Shown piece after piece: positions 14,394 through 19,746 of a DNA stretch of 22,207 nucleotides (the first letter of the stretch is position 1; the number at the start of each line of letters is the position of its first letter). The notes under the pieces were generated by a model that saw only the letters and a program-made list of their open reading frames with translations, was not told where the DNA came from and made no database searches. A program made the translations under genes and the position numbers. The stretch comes from Lentisphaeria bacterium (lineage in GTDB: Bacteria; Verrucomicrobiota; Lentisphaeria; Victivallales; Victivallaceae), in the NCBI GenBank assembly GCA_900768515.1, contig CAAGDG010000126.1:1-22207 (forward strand), written 5' to 3'.

Positions 14394-15254
14394 CTAACTT
14401 TGGACCAATTCGATTCCCAGCACTTCGCGGCGGCAGCGGAAGCGGAACGGGAACGAGCGGTGTCCGACTCCGCCGGAAACGATCATCCGGACGCCGGTCT
14501 CCCGGCGGAGGAACTCCCCGTAGGCAAATTTGCAGCCGTAACGGCTTGAGGCGAAGACCGGTCCGATGCCGGGGAAACGCACCTGACCGCCGTGGGTGTG
14601 GCCGGTCAGCGCGAGTTCCACCGGGGCGAGGGCGTTGTTGTGGTCAAGCGCGATCACCGTATCCGGCCGATGGACCAGCAGCAGGTGAAAGCGTCCCTCC
14701 GGCCATGTCCGGGGAAGACGCGGCGTTCCGGTAGCGAGTTCGTCGCAACCGTAGACCGAAATCCGGGAGTCGATGTGGAATTCATTGCAGAGAAAACGGA
14801 TGCCGGCATCCTCGTAGAGTTTCCGCCAGAAGTCGTTGGAGAGCCACTCCTTGCCGCTTTCCCAGTTTCCGCTGACGGCAAGCCGGACCGGCGCCGTCCG
14901 CCGGAAGAGCTCCAGGAGTTCCGGCAGTCGCTCGAGCCGGTCCGCTTCCGAAGAGAGATCTCCCCCCAGAAGCAGCAGGTCCGGTCGGAATTCTGCGATT
15001 CGTTCCGCAGCCTGTTCCGCAATGGTCAGGTCTTCGCGCGTTCCGGAAAAGTGGAAGTCGGAGGCAAATGCGAGCCGCAAACCTGCCGCCGCTGGCAGAC
15101 GGGCCGGAATCCGGTAGCAGACCAGATCCACTACGGGGCGACGGATCCGCTCCACCTCCCGGTAGGAGAGAATCCGGCGCCAGCGGCGAGCCCGTTCCGG
15201 GCGCGGAATCGCCAGCGGGGAGTCGCCGTAATCCCGGAAGGCTCCGTCCCGCAC
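14394..15254 (-). CDS. Metallophosphoesterase, YaeI/YkuE-like
   Basis: A 286-residue calcineurin-like phosphoesterase. Metal-binding motifs appear in order: ASDFHFSG (D66, H68), LLLGGDL (D99), VSGNWE (N130), LLVHRPD and ALTGHTHGGQVRFP. The GHTHGGQ signature and the overall order fit the YaeI/YkuE branch, whose characterised members act on lipid-linked or other phosphoesters such as UDP-2,3-diacylglucosamine; the substrate here is not known. The usual GNHD/E motif is GNWE, so the histidine that normally aids leaving-group protonation is replaced by Trp. No signal peptide or N-terminal membrane helix is evident. The GTG start overlaps the last base of the greA stop (TAGTG), so it depends on greA translation. 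Confidence 0.88.
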   Translation of the reverse strand: MRDGAFRDYGDSPLAIPRPERARRWRRILSYREVERIRRPVVDLVCYRIPARLPAAAGLRLAFASDFHFSGTREDLTIAEQAAERIAEFRPDLLLLGGDLSSEADRLERLPELLELFRRTAPVRLAVSGNWESGKEWLSNDFWRKLYEDAGIRFLCNEFHIDSRISVYGCDELATGTPRLPRTWPEGRFHLLLVHRPDTVIALDHNNALAPVELALTGHTHGGQVRFPGIGPVFASSRYGCKFAYGEFLRRETGVRMIVSGGVGHRSFPFRFRCRREVLGIELVQS

Positions 15255-17359
15255 TATTCGTCCAGCTCCGCGATGATCTCTTCCGGCAGCGGCCGGACCG
15301 CGGCGAGCACGCCTTTACGGTTGCCGGCTTCGATTTCGGATCCCACCTTCCGGTTCAGCACCGCCTGTCCGAGGCGGGTTCGATAGGCGAGAAAGCGCCG
15401 TTCCGGATCCCCGTCCCAGGCTCCCAGCAGATAGTAGCGTTCGGTTTCTCCGTCATCATAGCGGATTTCGATTTCCGAACCGATCACCGCGGTGTCTTCG
15501 ACCCGGACCATCCGCATGTTGACCGGCTGGATGCGGGTCAGCTCCCGTTCCAGTTCCGAACGGCGACGGCTCAGGAAGTTCCGCCGTTCCTTGGCCGCGT
15601 CGAACTCCGAGTTCTCGCGGAAGTCGCCGTGAGCGCGCGCCACTTTCAGCGCTTCGCGGTTTTCGGGCACATGGATGTTGATGATGTCATCCAGCTCCTT
15701 CATCAGCCGCCGGTGCGACTTGACGCTGGTGTAGTTCGGTTCGATTCCGCTCGGAACTCCGGTTGTGTCGGTCACGCCGATGCCGGCTTTCAGAATCCGC
15801 TGGCCGGCGCCGTTTTCGAGATAGTCGCGCAGCTCCGGCGAAACCCGGGAGAGTTTGACCATCAGGCTCTGCCGTTCCCCGGAACTCAGGAAGAGCGCCC
15901 CCTGCAGCACCGCCGAGAACATCATCACATCGCCTTCCGCCGCCGCAATCAGCTGCCGCTGGAAATCGGCGTTGTCGAGCAGCAGCGCACGCAGTTCGCG
16001 CAGCGCGACGCCCCAGGCTTTGGGCAGTGAATCATTGGACAGCGCGCGGGAGACGTTCTCGACATTCAGCAGCCGGAGCAGCTCCTCGTCGCATTTTTTG
16101 CGGTTCTTCCAGATCCAGAGCAGGAGGTCCGAGGAAGAGAGCTTGTATTCGCAGAAGGTGTCGTACAAAAGTTCATTCGAAAGCATCGGACAGATGCTGT
16201 TGAGCGCCTTCAGCGGCAGCCGCATCGCGCAGTTCGCCAGGTACTCTTCGGGGAAGACCACCGCGGTTGCGGCGGCGAGCGACTCCAGATTTTTCGCGGC
16301 CAGTTCGCCCCAGACGCTCAGCGTCTCCAGCGGAACCCGCGAGGGTTTTTCCGGCCAGAAGGGGGCCTTGTTCAACAGCGGAGTGAACATCTCCCGGAGC
16401 AGTTCCGGAGTGGCGCGTCCGTAGAGCCGGGAGACGATCGAAGCGAGCAGTTTCGCCTCGCGCATCGCGGTATCGGGTTTCAAATTGGTGAAAAACCGGC
16501 AGAATGCCGCAGCCTCCTCCTGTGTGAGTTTCTGCGCCGTTCCCTGCTTCTCCTCTCCGGTCAGCAGAAGATCAATCTCCTTCAGACTCCGACCGTCGCA
16601 GGAGCGGCGGGTGGCGGCATTTCCGGCTGCCGGAGTTTGATCGGCCCAGTAGCGCTCAAAGGCGGCCTTGTCCAACTTTGCCGCGCAACCGGAGCGGGCC
16701 ATCGCCTGCATCTCGGCGTCGTCGGGCTGAACCAGCGCCTTGCGCGCAACCAGCGTGCGGAACTGGCTGGCGCTGATCGGAGTGCGGCTGGAATCCAGCA
16801 GCCGGATGACTTCCGGACCGGGATTGAGCAGAACCCCCTCCTTCAGCAGGATTTCCAGCGGAACCGCAGCCGCCCCGCCGTGACTGCCCAGCGCGCCGAT
16901 CGAAACCGAGGCGTTGATGTTGTCGACGGCGCCGACGATTCCCCAGCGTCCCGAGGAGGGCAGAAAGGCCACCACGCCGTTTTTGAGGGCGCGGAGCTTG
17001 CTGAGGCGGCGGCTGAAATCGGCCAGCCGCACGTTCTCGTCGCGGACGCCGAGCGCCTTCATGATCGGATTGCGCCCGAGATACGGGGGCAGGATCGCCT
17101 TGACTCCGTTGGCGAGCAGTTTGCGGTAGACCGGACTGTCGGTCATCGGAAGCGCCGCCAGTCCGACGCAGAATGCCCCCTGCGCGTCATCCAGCTCATC
17201 TCCGCTCCAGCTCTCCCAGAGCAGATTGAGCTGCTCCACCAGTTCGGAGGGAATCGGATTGCCGGAAGCGGCCAGCGCCGCCAGAAGTTTATCCAGATTT
17301 TTTTTGGAAGGCTGGTTGAGGGCGGATACAAAAAGGTCATCAAAGGCTGCCGAGTCCAT
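15254..17359 (-). CDS. greA: Transcription elongation factor GreA, large form with long N-terminal extension
   Basis: A 701-residue protein whose last ~160 residues (542-701) are a complete GreA/GreB: the coiled coil with ARAHGDFRENSEFDAAKERR retains the acidic tip residues D579 and E582 that hold the catalytic Mg in RNA polymerase, and the C-terminal FKBP-like domain follows (TAVIGSEIEIRYDDGE and GQAVLNRKVGSEIE). GreA rescues backtracked polymerase by stimulating transcript cleavage. The ~540-residue N-terminal part is helical, with no recognised motif; GreA forms of over 700 residues are annotated in chlamydiae, so this looks like a PVC-type architecture. ATG 17359 was chosen because GGAGAA (17365-17370) lies five bases upstream; an upstream in-frame start at 17443 would cover the promoter. 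The stop overlaps the start of the phosphoesterase gene. Confidence 0.93.
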   Translation of the reverse strand: MDSAAFDDLFVSALNQPSKKNLDKLLAALAASGNPIPSELVEQLNLLWESWSGDELDDAQGAFCVGLAALPMTDSPVYRKLLANGVKAILPPYLGRNPIMKALGVRDENVRLADFSRRLSKLRALKNGVVAFLPSSGRWGIVGAVDNINASVSIGALGSHGGAAAVPLEILLKEGVLLNPGPEVIRLLDSSRTPISASQFRTLVARKALVQPDDAEMQAMARSGCAAKLDKAAFERYWADQTPAAGNAATRRSCDGRSLKEIDLLLTGEEKQGTAQKLTQEEAAAFCRFFTNLKPDTAMREAKLLASIVSRLYGRATPELLREMFTPLLNKAPFWPEKPSRVPLETLSVWGELAAKNLESLAAATAVVFPEEYLANCAMRLPLKALNSICPMLSNELLYDTFCEYKLSSSDLLLWIWKNRKKCDEELLRLLNVENVSRALSNDSLPKAWGVALRELRALLLDNADFQRQLIAAAEGDVMMFSAVLQGALFLSSGERQSLMVKLSRVSPELRDYLENGAGQRILKAGIGVTDTTGVPSGIEPNYTSVKSHRRLMKELDDIINIHVPENREALKVARAHGDFRENSEFDAAKERRNFLSRRRSELERELTRIQPVNMRMVRVEDTAVIGSEIEIRYDDGETERYYLLGAWDGDPERRFLAYRTRLGQAVLNRKVGSEIEAGNRKGVLAAVRPLPEEIIAELDE

Positions 17360-17407
17360 TCGCGTTCTCCAATATGCAGATCGTTCGGTTGTTTCTGTTA
17401 TTCTTAT

Positions 17408-17443
17408 AATATAACCGCTTTTCCGTTTTTTTACAATCGGCAA
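17408..17443 (-). promoter_or_regulatory. Promoter of greA-metallophosphoesterase operon
   Basis: On the minus strand TTGTAA (17436-17431), a 17-base spacer and TATATT (17413-17408) precede greA, with the ATG at 17359. The 11-mer TTGCCGATTGT starts at 17443 and overlaps the -35 box; its first base is 30 bases upstream of the TATATT, exactly as before tsaD. Confidence 0.7.
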
Positions 17444-17488
17444 GCCAGGACACGCCGGGGGAAAGCAAGCTTTTTTTCCGGTTTCGGG

Positions 17489-18376
17489 TTACCGGAGGAG
17501 CTCCGGCCCGGAGAAGCGGCTGGAAACGCAGAACGATTCGAAAGGACAGAACCGGCAACGGTTTTTCGCCGGCGGGAATGCCGCTGACGACGCTTCCCCA
17601 TCCGGTTCGAGCGCATTTTGAATGGATGCGGCCGAAGTGATCAGTTGACGCATTGCCCGGCTCAGATTCAACGCCCCGTCCACCGGGAGCAGGGCGCCTG
17701 TGTCCAGGGCGAACCGGAAGGAGCGAACCCGTTCCGGCGGAATCCGCAAAGTTTCCAATGCGTAGAAGCGGTGCAGCAGCAGCCCAGCCTCGTCAAGTGC
17801 GGTGTCGACCAGCTGGAGGCAGCCAGCCTCCAGCCAGCCGAGGAAGAGCGTCGTCCGGCAGGGGAGATCGTTGACATGGACCGTCGCCGGGGCAGGGGGC
17901 GTCCTTCGGAATTCCGGCGGGATTTCCGCGAGGCGCCGGACCAGCGGAGCACAGCGGAATGCCGCAGAAGCGAGCTTCTGCTCGAACTGCCGTCCGAATT
18001 CACCGGCCGGAACGTCTCCTCGGTAAAGTTCGGCCAGCATCGGCAGCCGGTGGTCGGCCTCGCACCGGCCGAACAGCATGTCGCGGTATTCACGGTGGAA
18101 CCGCTTCAACAACCGGCGGTGCAGTTTTTCTGCGGGATCCCCGGCGGCGTCGGGCGGCTCCTGAAATTCGGCCCGAAGTTCCGAAGTCAGCAGCCGGAGC
18201 AGGTATTCATCGGCCTCCTGAAGCGTGGCGAGCCGGTGAAGTTCCCGGAGTTCCGGCGGGGAATCCGGATCGGCCCCCGCCGGTGCGGCATGAAATGTGA
18301 GATAGTAACGCCGCCGGCACTCCTCGAAGAGGCGGCGGCGCCGAAGCGACCAGAAAATGATGGTCGAACCGTTCAC
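17489..18376 (-). CDS. Cas4/AddB-like Fe-S PD-(D/E)XK-family protein, catalytic residues apparently lost
   Basis: A 295-residue protein with the cysteine layout of Fe-S PD-(D/E)XK nucleases such as AddB and Cas4: one cysteine near the N-terminus (C20 in LFEECRRRYYLTFHA) and a C-terminal C-x2-C-x5-C (C274, C277, C283 in CRFCPFESFC). The start SLRRRRLFEECRRRYY resembles the usual S-x-L-x-x-F-x-x-CP-R-x-Y-Y box. In active relatives the middle contains G-x-x-D and an E/D-x-K strand; here the equivalent stretch reads LFLGWLEAGCLQLVDTALDEAG (178-198), with D191 but no lysine. It may therefore be a structural or DNA-binding Fe-S protein. The GTG start is two bases after the purT stop (TGA-AC-GTG), so translation is coupled to purT. 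No cas genes or helicase partners lie in the window. Confidence 0.6.
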   Translation of the reverse strand: MNGSTIIFWSLRRRRLFEECRRRYYLTFHAAPAGADPDSPPELRELHRLATLQEADEYLLRLLTSELRAEFQEPPDAAGDPAEKLHRRLLKRFHREYRDMLFGRCEADHRLPMLAELYRGDVPAGEFGRQFEQKLASAAFRCAPLVRRLAEIPPEFRRTPPAPATVHVNDLPCRTTLFLGWLEAGCLQLVDTALDEAGLLLHRFYALETLRIPPERVRSFRFALDTGALLPVDGALNLSRAMRQLITSAASIQNALEPDGEASSAAFPPAKNRCRFCPFESFCVSSRFSGPELLR

Positions 18377-18378
18377 GT

Positions 18379-19563
18379 TCAGAGCAGAATTTCGATCTTT
18401 TCGCGCATCCGCATAACCTTTTCGCAGGCCTCTTCGACCGTTGCGGCGCGGGCGAGACAGACGCCGAGCCGGCGGTGTCCTTTCAGCTCCGGTTTGCCGA
18501 AGAGTCGAATCTGGGTGTCGGGTTCGGAAAGCGCCGCATCGATGCCGCGGAAGGCGACATGGTCGGAGGTTCCGTTTGCGACGATCGCCTTCGAGGCGGA
18601 GGGCCCGTGGAACGCCACATTCGGAATCGGCAGTCCGAGGATCGCTCTGGCGTGCAGATCGAATTCCGAAAGGTCCTGCGAGATCATCGTCACCATGCCG
18701 GTGTCGTGGGGCCGGGGACTCACTTCACTGAAGATCACCCGGTCGCCGCAGACGAAAAGTTCGACGCCGAAAATTCCGTATCCGCCGAGCGCCGCAGTCA
18801 CAGCTCCCGCGATCCGCTGCGCCTCCGCGATGGCGGCCGGGCGCATCGGCTGCGGCTGCCACGACTCCTGATAATCGCCGTCCACCTGATGGTGGCCGAT
18901 CGGTTCCAGGAAGGTGGTTCCGCCGACGTGGCGGACGGTCAGCTGGGTGATTTCGTAATCGAAGTTGACGAATCCTTCGACGATGACTCTGCCGGCCCCG
19001 GCACGCCCCCCCTCCTGGGCGTTCCGCCAGGCCGCGTCGATGTCCGCTTCGGAACGGATCACGCTCTGCCCGTGTCCCGAAGAGCTCATAATCGGTTTGA
19101 CCACGCAGGGAATGCCGATTTCACGGACCGCTTTTTCAAACTCCCCGCGCCCGTCCGCAAACCGGTAGGGACTGGTCGGCAGTCCGAGTTCCTCGGCGGC
19201 AAGCCGGCGGATTCCCTCGCGATTCATGGTCAGTTTCGCGGCCCGGGCGGTCGGAATCACCCGGTATCCCTCCTTTTCCAGTTCGACGAGCGTATCGGTG
19301 GCGATCGCTTCGACTTCCGGAACGATGCAGTCGGGTTTCTCCTGTTCGATCACCCGGCGCAGCTCCCTGCCGTCGAGCATGTTGATCACATGCGAGCGGT
19401 GGGCGACCTGCATTCCGGGCGCGTTGGCGTAGCGGTCGACCGCAATCACTTCGACGCCGAGGCGCTGCATTGCGATCACCACTTCCTTGCCGAGTTCCCC
19501 GGCGCCGCAGAAAAGCACCTTGTATGCCGATTTCGTCAATGCCGTACCGATCGAACCGTTCAT
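18379..19563 (-). CDS. purT: Formate-dependent phosphoribosylglycinamide formyltransferase (GAR transformylase 2)
   Basis: A 394-residue ATP-grasp enzyme that makes formyl-GAR from GAR, formate and ATP in purine synthesis, so the cell can use formate directly in place of formyl-THF. The N-terminal Rossmann-like motif is FCGAGELGKEVVIAMQRLG. The GAR- and ATP-binding parts show VPEVEAIATD, KLTMNREGIRRLAAEELGLPTSPY, VVKPIMSSSGHGQS and EVSPRPHDTGMVTM, all characteristic of PurT and intact. Length is standard. The start at 19563 is supported by an AGGGGGA ribosome site and by homology to the usual PurT N-terminus; the upstream in-frame extension to 19671 would run through the leader. It heads a two-gene unit with the Fe-S PD-(D/E)XK-like gene. 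Confidence 0.97.
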   Translation of the reverse strand: MNGSIGTALTKSAYKVLFCGAGELGKEVVIAMQRLGVEVIAVDRYANAPGMQVAHRSHVINMLDGRELRRVIEQEKPDCIVPEVEAIATDTLVELEKEGYRVIPTARAAKLTMNREGIRRLAAEELGLPTSPYRFADGRGEFEKAVREIGIPCVVKPIMSSSGHGQSVIRSEADIDAAWRNAQEGGRAGAGRVIVEGFVNFDYEITQLTVRHVGGTTFLEPIGHHQVDGDYQESWQPQPMRPAAIAEAQRIAGAVTAALGGYGIFGVELFVCGDRVIFSEVSPRPHDTGMVTMISQDLSEFDLHARAILGLPIPNVAFHGPSASKAIVANGTSDHVAFRGIDAALSEPDTQIRLFGKPELKGHRRLGVCLARAATVEEACEKVMRMREKIEILL

Positions 19564-19661
19564 ATGATTCCCCCTGCCGTTGATTGGGTGTAAAAAACGC
19601 CGGATTCCCGGTCGGGCGCGCGGCACTCTTCTTCCGCCGGCGGAGGCCCGCTTTCTTCCGT

Positions 19662-19690
19662 AATATAACATGATCCCGCCGCTTTTTAAA
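19662..19690 (-). promoter_or_regulatory. Promoter of purT
   Basis: On the minus strand TTTAAA (19690-19685), a 17-base spacer and TATATT (19667-19662) give a plausible promoter with a leader of roughly 90 bases. The leader is GC-rich and ends in a TTTTTT run about 30 bases before the ATG, but I could not fold a convincing attenuator hairpin in front of that run. Confidence 0.55.
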
Positions 19691-19700
19691 GTCGGCGGGA
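19674..19700. promoter_or_regulatory. Inverted repeat centred on the purT -35 box (operator candidate)
   Basis: TCCCGCCG (19674-19681) and CGGCGGGA (19693-19700) form a perfect 8-bp inverted repeat with an 11-base gap. Its centre (19687) coincides with the proposed -35 box of purT, so a protein bound here would block polymerase. It could instead act as a hairpin at the end of the upstream Bat gene, but no T tract follows it on the minus strand. Confidence 0.4.
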
Positions 19701-19746
19701 AAAAATTACGGCAAGAAACCGGACGGGAAACCGCCTCCCGGCGGGA

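Noticed and set aside
17489..18376. Cas4 of a CRISPR adaptation module
   Set aside because: The cysteine pattern fits, but there is no cas1, cas2 or repeat array in the window and the nuclease lysine is missing.
17618..18871. + strand open frame (417 codons) opposite the Fe-S protein and purT
   Set aside because: It crosses a gene boundary on the other strand and has no ribosome site or domain.
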